Source: Flavobacterium tistrianum (GTDB lineage: Bacteria; Bacteroidota; Bacteroidia; Flavobacteriales; Flavobacteriaceae). From it: 64,000 bases of DNA. The translations under genes were made by a program, and so were the position numbers. Shown here piece after piece: positions 14,458 to 22,740 of this stretch; position 1 is the first letter of the stretch, and each line of letters opens with the position of its first letter. The notes under the pieces are model-generated. The model did not search any database. It was given only the letters and a program-made list of their open reading frames with translations, and was not told the DNA's origin. The DNA is taken from contig NZ_QJRH01000060.1 of the NCBI RefSeq assembly GCF_003254545.1, positions 62,001 through 126,000 on the forward strand, in the 5' to 3' direction.

Positions 14458-17313
14458 ATGCCTAAAGACACATCAATAAAATCAGTTTTAATAATAGGTT
14501 CAGGACCTATTGTTATTGGCCAAGCTTGCGAATTCGATTATGCGGGATCTCAATCTGCACGTTCGATTCGTGAAGAAGGAATTGAGGTTATCTTGATTAA
14601 CTCGAATCCAGCGACGATTATGACCGACCCATCTATGGCCGATCATATTTATTTGAAACCTTTAACGACAAAATCGATTATTGAGATTCTTAAGGAACAT
14701 CCGCAAATTGATGCAGTTTTACCTACAATGGGAGGACAAACAGCATTGAACTTGTGTTTGGAAGCTGAGGAAAAAGGAATCTGGCAGGATTTCGGAGTAA
14801 GATTAATCGGTGTTGATGTAAATGCAATTAATATTACTGAAGACAGAGAGCAGTTTAAACAGCTTTTAGAAAAAATTAATGTACCAACTGCACCGGCAAA
14901 AACAGCTACTTCTTACTTAGAAGGAAAAGAAATTGCTCAGGAGTTTGGTTTTCCGCTTGTAATTCGTCCATCGTTTACGCTTGGAGGAACTGGAGCAGCT
15001 GTGGTTTACAAAAAAGAAGATTTTGATGAGCTTTTAACTCGCGGACTTGAAGCTTCTCCAATTCACGAAGTTTTGATCGACAAAGCTTTGATGGGATGGA
15101 AAGAATATGAGTTAGAGCTTTTAAGAGATAAAAATGATAATGTTGTAATTATCTGTTCTATCGAAAACATGGATCCAATGGGAATCCATACTGGAGATTC
15201 TATTACAGTTGCGCCAGCAATGACTTTATCTGATACAACTTTCCAAAAATTACGTGACTACGCTATCTTAATGATGAGAAGTATCGGAAATTTTGCTGGA
15301 GGATGTAACGTACAATTTGCAGTTTCGCCAGACGAAAAAGAAGATATCGTAGCAATCGAAATCAACCCTCGTGTATCTCGTTCTTCTGCTTTGGCATCAA
15401 AAGCAACTGGATATCCAATTGCTAAAATTGCTTCTAAACTGGCTTTAGGTTACAACTTAGATGAGTTGCAAAACCAAATTACAAAATCTACTTCGGCTCT
15501 TTTTGAACCAACTTTAGATTATGTAATCGTAAAAATACCACGTTGGAACTTCGACAAATTTGAAGGGTCAGACAGAACTTTAGGTCTTCAGATGAAATCT
15601 GTAGGTGAGGTTATGGGAATCGGACGTTCTTTCCAAGAAGCCCTTCACAAAGCAACTCAATCTCTAGAAATTAAGAGAAACGGTTTAGGTGCTGACGGAA
15701 AAGGATATAAAAATTACGAACAAATTATCGAAAAACTAACTTATGCAAGCTGGGATCGTGTATTCGTAATTTATGATGCAATCGCAATGGGGATTCCGTT
15801 GAGCACAATCCACGAAATTACAAGAATCGATATGTGGTTCTTGAAACAATACGAAGAGCTTTATACTTTAGAAAAAGAAATTTCAAACTACAAAGTTTCA
15901 AATCTTCCTAAAGAATTATTGCTTGAAGCAAAACAAAAAGGTTTTGCAGACAGACAAATCGCTCACATGATGAGTTGTTTAGAAAGTGAAGTGCATATTT
16001 TGCGTATGAACATGAACATCAACCGTGTATTCAAATTGGTTGATACTTGTGCGGCTGAGTTTAAAGCAAAAACACCATATTACTACTCAACATTCGAAGC
16101 TGAAATTGAAAAAGCAAACGGAGAACGTTTTGTAGACAACGAAAGTATCGTAACAGATAGAAAGAAAGTAATCGTTTTAGGTTCTGGGCCAAATAGAATT
16201 GGTCAAGGAATCGAGTTTGATTACTCTTGTGTACACGGAGTTTTAGCAGCTAAAGAATGCGGTTACGAAACGATCATGATTAACTGTAATCCTGAAACGG
16301 TTTCTACAGACTTTGATACGGCTGATAAATTATACTTCGAGCCAGTTTTCTGGGAACACATATATGATATTATCCAACATGAAAAACCAGAAGGTGTAAT
16401 CGTGCAGCTTGGAGGTCAGACGGCTCTTAAATTGGCAGACAAATTATCTAAATACGGTGTGAAAATCATCGGAACTAGTTTTGATGCACTTGACTTAGCA
16501 GAAGACAGAGGACGTTTCTCAGACTTATTGACTGAATTGCATATTCCTTTCCCACGATTTGGAATCGCTGAAACAGCTGATGAGGCTTCAAAACTAGCTG
16601 ATACTTTAGATTTCCCACTTTTAATTCGTCCTTCTTATGTATTAGGAGGTCAAGGAATGAAAATTGTAATCAACAAAAAAGAGCTTGAAGAGCACGTTAT
16701 CGATTTGTTGAAAGCAATTCCAGGAAACAAATTGCTTCTAGATCACTACTTAGCTGGAGCAATCGAAGCTGAAGCTGATGCAATTTGTGATGCTGATGGA
16801 AATGTTTACATCATCGGAATTATGGAGCACATTGAGCCTTGTGGAGTTCACTCTGGAGATAGTAACGCAACATTGCCTCCTTTCAACCTAGGAGAGTTTG
16901 TAATGCAGCAAATTAAAGATCACACGCATAAAATTGCGAGAGCTTTAAAAACGGTTGGTTTGATCAACATTCAGTTTGCGATTAAAGATGATACGGTTTA
17001 CATCATCGAGGCAAACCCAAGAGCTTCAAGAACGGTTCCGTTCATTGCTAAAGCTTACGGAGAGCCTTACGTAAACTACGCTACAAAAGTAATGTTAGGT
17101 CACAATAAAGTAACTGACTTTGATTTCAACCCAAAATTAAACGGATACGCTATCAAACAACCAGTTTTCTCTTTTAGCAAATTCCCGAACGTAAACAAAG
17201 CGTTAGGGCCAGAAATGAAATCGACAGGAGAAAGTATCTTGTTTATTGATGACTTAAAAGACGATCAATTCTACGAGTTATACTCTAGAAGAAAAATGTA
17301 TTTGAGTAAATAA
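14458..17313 (+). CDS. carB: Carbamoyl-phosphate synthase large subunit, lacking the C-terminal allosteric domain
   Basis: The 951-residue protein makes carbamoyl phosphate from bicarbonate, ammonia and two ATP, feeding pyrimidine and arginine synthesis. The two homologous ATP-grasp halves are seen: GSGPIVIGQACEFDYAG (residues 13-29) with RPSFTLGGTGAA, and GSGPNRIGQGIEFDYSC with RPSYVLGGQGM. Each half has an INPR/ANPR metal motif. The E. coli enzyme has 1073 residues; this one stops shortly after the LGPEMKSTGE segment, so the MGS-like domain that binds UMP and ornithine is missing. Such shortened CarB seems usual in flavobacteria. The small subunit gene carA is not adjacent. A terminator follows. 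Confidence 0.96.
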   Translation: MPKDTSIKSVLIIGSGPIVIGQACEFDYAGSQSARSIREEGIEVILINSNPATIMTDPSMADHIYLKPLTTKSIIEILKEHPQIDAVLPTMGGQTALNLCLEAEEKGIWQDFGVRLIGVDVNAINITEDREQFKQLLEKINVPTAPAKTATSYLEGKEIAQEFGFPLVIRPSFTLGGTGAAVVYKKEDFDELLTRGLEASPIHEVLIDKALMGWKEYELELLRDKNDNVVIICSIENMDPMGIHTGDSITVAPAMTLSDTTFQKLRDYAILMMRSIGNFAGGCNVQFAVSPDEKEDIVAIEINPRVSRSSALASKATGYPIAKIASKLALGYNLDELQNQITKSTSALFEPTLDYVIVKIPRWNFDKFEGSDRTLGLQMKSVGEVMGIGRSFQEALHKATQSLEIKRNGLGADGKGYKNYEQIIEKLTYASWDRVFVIYDAIAMGIPLSTIHEITRIDMWFLKQYEELYTLEKEISNYKVSNLPKELLLEAKQKGFADRQIAHMMSCLESEVHILRMNMNINRVFKLVDTCAAEFKAKTPYYYSTFEAEIEKANGERFVDNESIVTDRKKVIVLGSGPNRIGQGIEFDYSCVHGVLAAKECGYETIMINCNPETVSTDFDTADKLYFEPVFWEHIYDIIQHEKPEGVIVQLGGQTALKLADKLSKYGVKIIGTSFDALDLAEDRGRFSDLLTELHIPFPRFGIAETADEASKLADTLDFPLLIRPSYVLGGQGMKIVINKKELEEHVIDLLKAIPGNKLLLDHYLAGAIEAEADAICDADGNVYIIGIMEHIEPCGVHSGDSNATLPPFNLGEFVMQQIKDHTHKIARALKTVGLINIQFAIKDDTVYIIEANPRASRTVPFIAKAYGEPYVNYATKVMLGHNKVTDFDFNPKLNGYAIKQPVFSFSKFPNVNKALGPEMKSTGESILFIDDLKDDQFYELYSRRKMYLSK

Positions 17314-17334
17314 TCTCAGATTGTATTATAAAAG

Positions 17335-17364
17335 AAAAGCTCCAATGAAAATTGGAGCTTTTTT
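17335..17364. terminator. Terminator after carB
   Basis: AAAAGCTCCAAT pairs with ATTGGAGCTTTT around a 4-base loop, followed by T. It may also serve the convergent YiaA/B gene. Confidence 0.9.
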
Positions 17365-17382
17365 ATTTCTGAATTAAAAACT

Positions 17383-17784
17383 TTATTCGCCTTGATTAAA
17401 GTTCATATTGTCTCTAGTATTTTTCTGAACTGAAATTGCACCGAATAATGCTAGTAGAAAAGCAAAGGCATAAAAGCCTTTTTCGCTTGGTAAAATTGTT
17501 GCATTCCATAATCCAACAACTAAAAGAACGATTGATAGTAAAGTTCCAAACCAGCAGATTCCGTAATAAATATCAGTAACAGGAAGTTTTTCTAATCGGT
17601 CTCTTACACTTTTTTGTAATGAAACAACAGCAAAAAGGCCGAACATTAGAACGGTGAAATAATATCCTTTTTCGTTTAAAAGCATTTCGGCTCGGGCAAG
17701 TCCAACAATAAAACCGATTGTTCCGGCTCCAAGCGCAACCCAAGATGCGGCGATAAAGGCATTTGATGTTTTTTGTATTATAAT
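17383..17784 (-). CDS. YiaA/YiaB family inner membrane protein, probable non-ATG start
   Basis: Four hydrophobic segments arranged as two repeats (each with ..EKGYYF/EKGFYAF.. and ..VSLQKSVRD/ISVQKNTRD..) identify the YiaA/B family of unknown function. The first in-frame ATG is at 17685, but the frame continues upstream to 17784 without a stop. That upstream part encodes KTSNAFIAASWVALGAGTIG, which completes the first membrane segment of the first repeat. No ATG, GTG or TTG occurs in that stretch; the first codons after the upstream stop are ATT ATA ATA. A strong promoter at 17832-17804 would start the RNA about 13 bases before ATT 17784. I therefore extend the gene with a rare start codon, or else a small indel has removed the start. 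Confidence 0.72.
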   Translation of the reverse strand: MIIQKTSNAFIAASWVALGAGTIGFIVGLARAEMLLNEKGYYFTVLMFGLFAVVSLQKSVRDRLEKLPVTDIYYGICWFGTLLSIVLLVVGLWNATILPSEKGFYAFAFLLALFGAISVQKNTRDNMNFNQGE

Positions 17785-17803
17785 TTATTATTTTGGTAAG
17801 CCA

Positions 17804-17832
17804 CAAATATAATTAAATTAGATTCATGCCAA
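17804..17832 (-). promoter_or_regulatory. Predicted promoter for the YiaA/B gene
   Basis: On the minus strand TTG (17832-17830), an 18-base spacer and TATATTTG (17811-17804) match the consensus. Confidence 0.6.
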
Positions 17833-17882
17833 AGTAAAAACCTGCTGTTTTGTTCAGTAAAATCGCTCAAAATAAATAAAAG

Positions 17883-17907
17883 AAAAAGCTCCATAATTGA
17901 AGCTTTT
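17883..17907 (-). terminator. Terminator after the sigma/DUF4252 operon
   Basis: AAAAGCTTC and GGAGCTTTTT pair on the minus strand and are followed by a T-rich tract, 25 bp after the last stop codon of the operon. Confidence 0.6.
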
Positions 17908-17931
17908 CTCGTTGTAAAAAAGTAAGATGTT

Positions 17932-18471
17932 TTATTTTTTAAGCAATTGTTCTAGAGGTTTTAACTGTTCCATATCTATTTTAGATTTTTGTAAAACAGA
18001 CATTAAAGTCATAATGTTATTTGGATTCATATCTTCGCCTAACACTCGAACTACTGCAAAACCAGTTTCTTTTCTGTTGGCAAAAATGACAAACTCTTTA
18101 ATATTGTCGTCACTTCCAACGTAGCTTACAGAAGCGCCTTCTTTTCCAGATCCAAACTTCATTAATTCCTGATATTTCGGATCTTTTAATATGGTTTTTA
18201 CTTTTGTTCTTTCTGTCTCAAACTGAGCTTGATTACTTTCATCAGCTTTAAAAGCCAGAATATTCATTTTGTCAAACGAGTTTAAAGCTTCGTTTTGTTC
18301 GGCAGATAATTTTGTTTTATCAACATTTAAAATGTTTGGCGAAATATCCAAAGCTATAAAATCTTTTTTCTCTGAATTTTCAACAAAATACTTTTGCAGT
18401 GAAGGTTCATAATTACAGCTTCCTAAAGTTAGAAGAGCTGTAAGTGCTAAGATGAAGATACCTTTTTTCAT
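17932..18471 (-). CDS. DUF4252 lipoprotein
   Basis: The 179-residue protein has a lipoprotein signal peptide ending LTLGSC (cysteine at residue 19) and a DUF4252 domain with a helix-strand pattern ending in EQLKPLEQLL. The residues after the cysteine (NYEPS) lack the acidic surface-export signal, so it probably faces the periplasm. It is the last gene of a four-gene operon: ECF sigma factor, anti-sigma factor, DUF4252 protein, DUF4252 lipoprotein. It starts 1 base after the previous stop. Function is unknown; the paired DUF4252 proteins may be envelope effectors or sensors of the sigma system (inference from position). Confidence 0.83.
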   Translation of the reverse strand: MKKGIFILALTALLTLGSCNYEPSLQKYFVENSEKKDFIALDISPNILNVDKTKLSAEQNEALNSFDKMNILAFKADESNQAQFETERTKVKTILKDPKYQELMKFGSGKEGASVSYVGSDDNIKEFVIFANRKETGFAVVRVLGEDMNPNNIMTLMSVLQKSKIDMEQLKPLEQLLKK

Positions 18472-18472
18472 T

Positions 18473-19000
18473 TTATTTTTTGCCTTTAGAAGCTTTCTTT
18501 AAGTCAGAACCGCCAGGAAGTTGCATTTTGTCAGTTAGTACTGAAATTTCATTTAAATCAAAATTACCAGTTAAAGATAGTAAAACAGTTTCGTCATTTT
18601 TTGCACCGTCAACATACATTAAAAGTTCTCTTATCTGTGTGTCAGTAGCGCCAGATTTTACCATTATTCTAACGTTTTTTCCGCCATCATTTACTCGCAT
18701 TAATTCTTCTAAACCGGCTGTTTTTACATATTTATCGGCAGTAGCTTTCATGTCGGCTTCGATTTTTGGATTTTTAGTGGTAAACACTTTTAAGTAATCC
18801 AGTTTTTTGATTAGAGCAATATATTGCTGAGTTTCTTTATCAGAAGTGTCAGTTTTTACTTTGCTCATTAAATCAAACATTTTTTTGTTTACAATTACTG
18901 AGGTTACATCGTCTTGACCGTCAAATTTGTCAAATGCGCCTTGTGCATAAAATACATTTGTAACGAAGGCGAATACTAGTGTTATGATGAAATTTTTCAT
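18473..19000 (-). CDS. Secreted DUF4252 protein
   Basis: A 175-residue protein with a signal peptide (MKNFIITLVFAFVTNVFYAQ) and a DUF4252 domain; it is related in form to the next gene. Conserved-looking segments include YLKVFTTKNPKIEADM and the C-terminal LNEISVLTDKMQLPGG. It lies 16 bp after the anti-sigma gene. It is expected in the periplasm with unknown function. Placement in the ECF operon suggests it responds to, or feeds signals into, the sigma/anti-sigma pair. Confidence 0.83.
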   Translation of the reverse strand: MKNFIITLVFAFVTNVFYAQGAFDKFDGQDDVTSVIVNKKMFDLMSKVKTDTSDKETQQYIALIKKLDYLKVFTTKNPKIEADMKATADKYVKTAGLEELMRVNDGGKNVRIMVKSGATDTQIRELLMYVDGAKNDETVLLSLTGNFDLNEISVLTDKMQLPGGSDLKKASKGKK

Positions 19001-19016
19001 TTTTGATTGAATTTAA

Positions 19017-19478
19017 TTACTGTTTAAAAATTTTGTTTTTTGATTGTTCGTATTCTTTAATATAGTGTACACTTTCAATACCTACATTAACATTGTTTGA
19101 TAATAAAGCCAAAGCTTTTTGAGTTGCTTTTAAGGCTTCTTCTGGATCATCGTAAGTTCCTAATTCGGTTTGCGAAGCTACTGCAGTAGTATCATTTTTT
19201 TCGCTAACAAAAAAGTAAGTTCCGATTCCAAGCAAAACAACAGCAGAAGCTGCAATCGATAACCACGCTACGTTTCGTTTCTTAGTTTGTAGTGGAATCT
19301 CATACGTCGATTTCTGTTCTTTTGCTTGAGAGAAATAGCCAAACATAGGTTTGTACTGCTCCAAATGCTGCGCAACATTTGATGAAGAAAAGTATTCTTT
19401 TAATTGATTTTCTTCAGCAATAGAAGTTTCTCCCTGAAAGTATTTTTCTAATATCTCTTCTATTTTATTTAGTTCCAT
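19017..19478 (-). CDS. Probable anti-sigma factor, single transmembrane segment
   Basis: The 153-residue protein has a cytoplasmic N-terminus starting MELNKIEEILEKYFQGETS, typical of Bacteroidetes anti-sigma proteins, one transmembrane helix (about residues 71-90, VAWLSIAASAVVLLGIGTYF) and a short periplasmic tail. The classic zinc motif (HxxxCxxC) is absent. Its start overlaps the end of the sigma factor gene by 14 bases, implying translational coupling and direct partnership: it would hold the ECF factor inactive at the membrane until a signal arrives. Confidence 0.78.
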   Translation of the reverse strand: MELNKIEEILEKYFQGETSIAEENQLKEYFSSSNVAQHLEQYKPMFGYFSQAKEQKSTYEIPLQTKKRNVAWLSIAASAVVLLGIGTYFFVSEKNDTTAVASQTELGTYDDPEEALKATQKALALLSNNVNVGIESVHYIKEYEQSKNKIFKQ

Positions 19479-19974
19479 AAAGGTGTGTATTTGTCATTGA
19501 TTCTCTAATTTTTTTTCTTGCTCTCGAAAGTGCCACTCGTATTGCGGTTTCGTTCATATTTACGATTTTGGCTATTTCTTCAAATTCATATTGTTCAACA
19601 TCCCGAAGCTGAATTAATAGTTGCATTTGTTCGGGCATTTCGTTTATAATTTTTTCAACCCATTCTAAACTGTCTTGATCTTCTAATTTTTTATCCAATT
19701 GCGGTTGCCGATCGGTAAAATTATTATGGACAATCTGAAGATTACTGGCTCTTTTAGATTTTAGCTGATCGAGACAATAGTTTTTTGTCATTGTCATGGC
19801 CAATGCTTCGACGCTATTATAGCTTTGCAGGTTATCTTTTTTGTTCCATAATTTTACCATTACTTCCTGAGTTGCATCTTCTGCTTCTTCGGTGCTGGTA
19901 AGCAATCTTTTTGCCAGACGAAAAACTTTGTCTTTGAAAGGATTTATTAATTCTATAAATACAACTTGGTTCAT
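19465..19974 (-). CDS. ECF RNA polymerase sigma factor (sigma-70 family)
   Basis: The 169-residue protein has both required ECF domains: region 2 (INPFKDKVFRLAKRLLTSTEEAEDATQEVMVKLW, residues 10-43) and region 4 (LIQLRDVEQYEFEEIAKIV then NETAIRVALSRARKKIRE, about 120-157) as a helix-turn-helix. Extracytoplasmic-function sigma factors direct RNA polymerase to envelope stress or nutrient genes. It heads the operon with an overlapping anti-sigma gene and two DUF4252 genes. It is transcribed divergently from the S41 protease gene 168 bp away, which may be a target. No clear housekeeping promoter is visible upstream, consistent with autoregulation. Confidence 0.93.
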   Translation of the reverse strand: MNQVVFIELINPFKDKVFRLAKRLLTSTEEAEDATQEVMVKLWNKKDNLQSYNSVEALAMTMTKNYCLDQLKSKRASNLQIVHNNFTDRQPQLDKKLEDQDSLEWVEKIINEMPEQMQLLIQLRDVEQYEFEEIAKIVNMNETAIRVALSRARKKIRESMTNTHLYGTK

Positions 19975-20142
19975 TAATCTGATGGTTAATCGTTAGCTTA
20001 TATATTCAAGACGAGGTACAATTCTATTTGTTACAAGGAAAATAAAATTTTTTTTTGCGTAAAAAAAATACTGCTTTTTAACGAAGCTAAAACTAAAGGT
20101 ACTACTTTTACGTTTATTCAGAATATAGATAACCTACACGAT

Positions 20143-21600
20143 ATGAAAACAACTTTAAAAAGCATTCTTTTTCTTTTTTTATTCGCATTTTCTTTACAGT
20201 CTTGTGAAGATCAGGATGATGTTGCTGCTCCAGCAGACTTGCAGATTAATAAATTTATCTGGAGAGGATTAAATGAAGTTTATTTATGGCAGCAAGATGT
20301 TCCAAATCTAGCTGATGGCCGTAATTTGCAACCAGATTTTGATCAATTTTTAAGAGGATATTCTCATCCCGAAGATTTATTTCAAGACTTGCTAAATAAA
20401 CCAGTCAGTAAATTTCCTAACGGTGATGCGATTGATCGTTTCAGCTGGATTGTTGACGATTATACGGTTCTTGAGCAGGAACTTAGCGGTGTTACAAAAA
20501 ATAATGGTGTCGATTTTAGATTAAGCCGTGTGGCTTCAGGATCAAATGATGTGGTAGGTTTTGTACGATACATTATCCCAAATTCTGATGCTTCTACAAA
20601 AGCTATTAAACGAGGAGACTTGTTTACTAGTGTGAACGGAACAAAACTTACAGTTTCGAATTATCAGCAGCTATTATTAAATCAGGATAGTTATACTTTA
20701 GATTTGGCAGATTATAACGGAACTAACTATGTTCTAAACGGAAAATCAGTTGCCTTAACTAAAACTGTTTTAGAAGAAAATCCTATTTTCATTAACAAAG
20801 TGATTGCTTCAGGAGGTCGTAAAATTGGTTATTTAATGTATAATGGTTTTTATCCAGGATATGACGATAAATTAAATCAAGCTTTTGGCGAATTAAAATC
20901 GCAAGGAATTACAGATCTGATTTTAGATCTTCGATACAATGGAGGAGGATCTGTGACATCTGCAATTAGACTTTCTAGTATGATTACAGGACAGTTTGAT
21001 AATCAGATTTTTGCTAAAACGCAATTCAATGCGAAGTGGATGAAAGATATGACTGCCGACGATTTAGAAAGTTTAAATTATAGGTTTGTAAATAATATTG
21101 ATGGAAAACCATTAAACAGTTTAAATTTAACTACAGTTTATATTATTACCACTGCAAGTACAGCATCTGCAAGCGAATTGATTGTAAATGGATTAAAACC
21201 TTATATCAACGTAGTTCAGATTGGAGAAACTACAACGGGCAAAAATGTTGGGTCGTATACAATTTATGATTCTGAAACTCTTTTTACTAAAAAAGGAATC
21301 AATCCAAACCATAAATATGCGATGCAGCCTCTTGTCTTTAAAATTTCAAATTCTGCAGGTTTTGGTGATTACCAGCAAGGTTTACAGCCAACTTATCAGC
21401 AGTATGAAAGAGTAAGTACTTATGGTGTTTTAGGAGAAACATCTGAGCCTTTGCTTAATTTGGCTATTTCAAAAATTACAGGATCTACTGCTAAGAGAAT
21501 CTTAGATGATTCTACACCAAATACTCCTTATTTGACAGATTCAAAAATCATAAATGGACTAAGACATGGAATGTATTTTCAAAATGCTCCAAAAAACTAA
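20143..21600 (+). CDS. S41 family (C-terminal processing type) peptidase, lipoprotein
   Basis: The 485-residue lipoprotein has a signal peptide ending SLQSC (cysteine 21) followed by EDQDD, an acidic tract resembling the flavobacterial surface-export signal. A PDZ-like region (about 130-215) precedes the catalytic domain, which contains DLILDLRYNGGGSV, the serine region TASTASASELIVNG (about 335-348) and a lysine in TTGKNVGS, the expected Ser-Lys arrangement of tail-specific proteases. It should cleave proteins at the cell surface or in the periplasm. It is divergent from the ECF sigma operon and ends at a good terminator. The physiological target is unknown. Confidence 0.9.
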   Translation: MKTTLKSILFLFLFAFSLQSCEDQDDVAAPADLQINKFIWRGLNEVYLWQQDVPNLADGRNLQPDFDQFLRGYSHPEDLFQDLLNKPVSKFPNGDAIDRFSWIVDDYTVLEQELSGVTKNNGVDFRLSRVASGSNDVVGFVRYIIPNSDASTKAIKRGDLFTSVNGTKLTVSNYQQLLLNQDSYTLDLADYNGTNYVLNGKSVALTKTVLEENPIFINKVIASGGRKIGYLMYNGFYPGYDDKLNQAFGELKSQGITDLILDLRYNGGGSVTSAIRLSSMITGQFDNQIFAKTQFNAKWMKDMTADDLESLNYRFVNNIDGKPLNSLNLTTVYIITTASTASASELIVNGLKPYINVVQIGETTTGKNVGSYTIYDSETLFTKKGINPNHKYAMQPLVFKISNSAGFGDYQQGLQPTYQQYERVSTYGVLGETSEPLLNLAISKITGSTAKRILDDSTPNTPYLTDSKIINGLRHGMYFQNAPKN

Positions 21601-21614
21601 AATACAATAAATAG

Positions 21615-21645
21615 AAAAGGCTTTCATCACTGAAAGCCTTTTCCA
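21615..21645. terminator. Terminator between the S41 peptidase and btuG-like genes
   Basis: The perfect 12-bp stem AAAAGGCTTTCA / TGAAAGCCTTTT with a 4-base loop can serve both convergent transcripts. Confidence 0.85.
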
Positions 21646-21677
21646 TAAAAAAAACAAAAACTAATTCTAAGTATAAA

Positions 21678-22736
21678 TTAATCGTTAAAGTAGAATCCGT
21701 TTGGACCAACACCAACAGTTAATTCTTTTAATAAGCTTCCGCTTAAATTATAAATGTATGCTTTACTGCTTGAAGCAAAATCACCACCATCTGCAATAAA
21801 GATTTTATCATTTTTTACTGCAAAACCGTACATTTTTCCATACTCAGAAGTTGAGCTGTATTGGAAAATAGGAGTTGTAGAAGCTGATGTTGCTGTGTAG
21901 TCTATAGCATAAACAGCAGTTTCTAGAGTATAATATATTTTATTGTTGTTAATGTCTAGATTTTTAACACCATCAAGAGACTCAGGGAAAGTAATTTTAC
22001 TGATAGAATTGTCAGATAATTTTACTTTTACAATTTCGCTTCTTTCTCCGTATGAGCTTCTAATTACGTACAAAATACCATCTTTAACTTCCATTGTATC
22101 TGCACCTTGACCAATAGTTAGAGAAGTTTCAAGTTTGTTTGTTGCAGTATTTACTATAAGTAATTTGTTATTGTTGTAAGGTTCAGTTACATAAAGTTTA
22201 TTGTTGTAAACTTCAATATGATTAGCCGTTGCGTTTAAAGCAATTGTAGATTCTACTTTGTTTGTAGCTAAATTGATAACAGCGATAAAATCATCTGTAT
22301 TACCAGCTGGGTTTGTGCTAGATGCGTAAGTATTTGCATTAGTAACATAAGCTTTTCCATCTTTTACAACACCGTATCTTGGAGTAATTAAGCCAGTTTC
22401 AATTTTTGCTACAAGTTTAAATGTATAACGATTTACAACATTTATAACATTAGAACCACCAGCAATGATATAGGCTTTATCTCCATCAAAAAATATATTT
22501 TGAAGATATTTTCCAACAAAATCAGAACCGTTTACAGTATTGTATACATCTTTTGTGAAAGTATTTAAATCGTTGCTAACGAAAGAAACAGAACCTCCAT
22601 CAGTGAAATTTCCTTCGTTTAAGATGAAAATTCCATTATCATAAACTCCTTTTGGATCATTGGAGTCATCGTCATTAGAACAAGAAACAAGAAGCGAAAC
22701 GCTAAGTGCTGCTAAAAATAATCTAGTTAATTTCAT
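21678..22736 (-). CDS. BtuG-like surface beta-propeller lipoprotein (YncE/DUF5074 family)
   Basis: A 352-residue lipoprotein: signal peptide ending LLVSC (cysteine 20) followed by SNDDDSND, an acidic tract like the Bacteroidetes surface-export signal. The remainder is a beta-propeller with YncE-type repeats such as AYVTNANTY and NKLYVTEPYNNNKLLIVN. It follows btuB by 4 bp, downstream of a cobalamin riboswitch. In Bacteroides, BtuG is a beta-propeller lipoprotein that captures vitamin B12 at the cell surface and caps BtuB; family, location and regulation all fit that role here. I infer B12 capture; direct binding residues were not identified. Confidence 0.82.
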   Translation of the reverse strand: MKLTRLFLAALSVSLLVSCSNDDDSNDPKGVYDNGIFILNEGNFTDGGSVSFVSNDLNTFTKDVYNTVNGSDFVGKYLQNIFFDGDKAYIIAGGSNVINVVNRYTFKLVAKIETGLITPRYGVVKDGKAYVTNANTYASSTNPAGNTDDFIAVINLATNKVESTIALNATANHIEVYNNKLYVTEPYNNNKLLIVNTATNKLETSLTIGQGADTMEVKDGILYVIRSSYGERSEIVKVKLSDNSISKITFPESLDGVKNLDINNNKIYYTLETAVYAIDYTATSASTTPIFQYSSTSEYGKMYGFAVKNDKIFIADGGDFASSSKAYIYNLSGSLLKELTVGVGPNGFYFND

Positions 22737-22740
22737 TATA

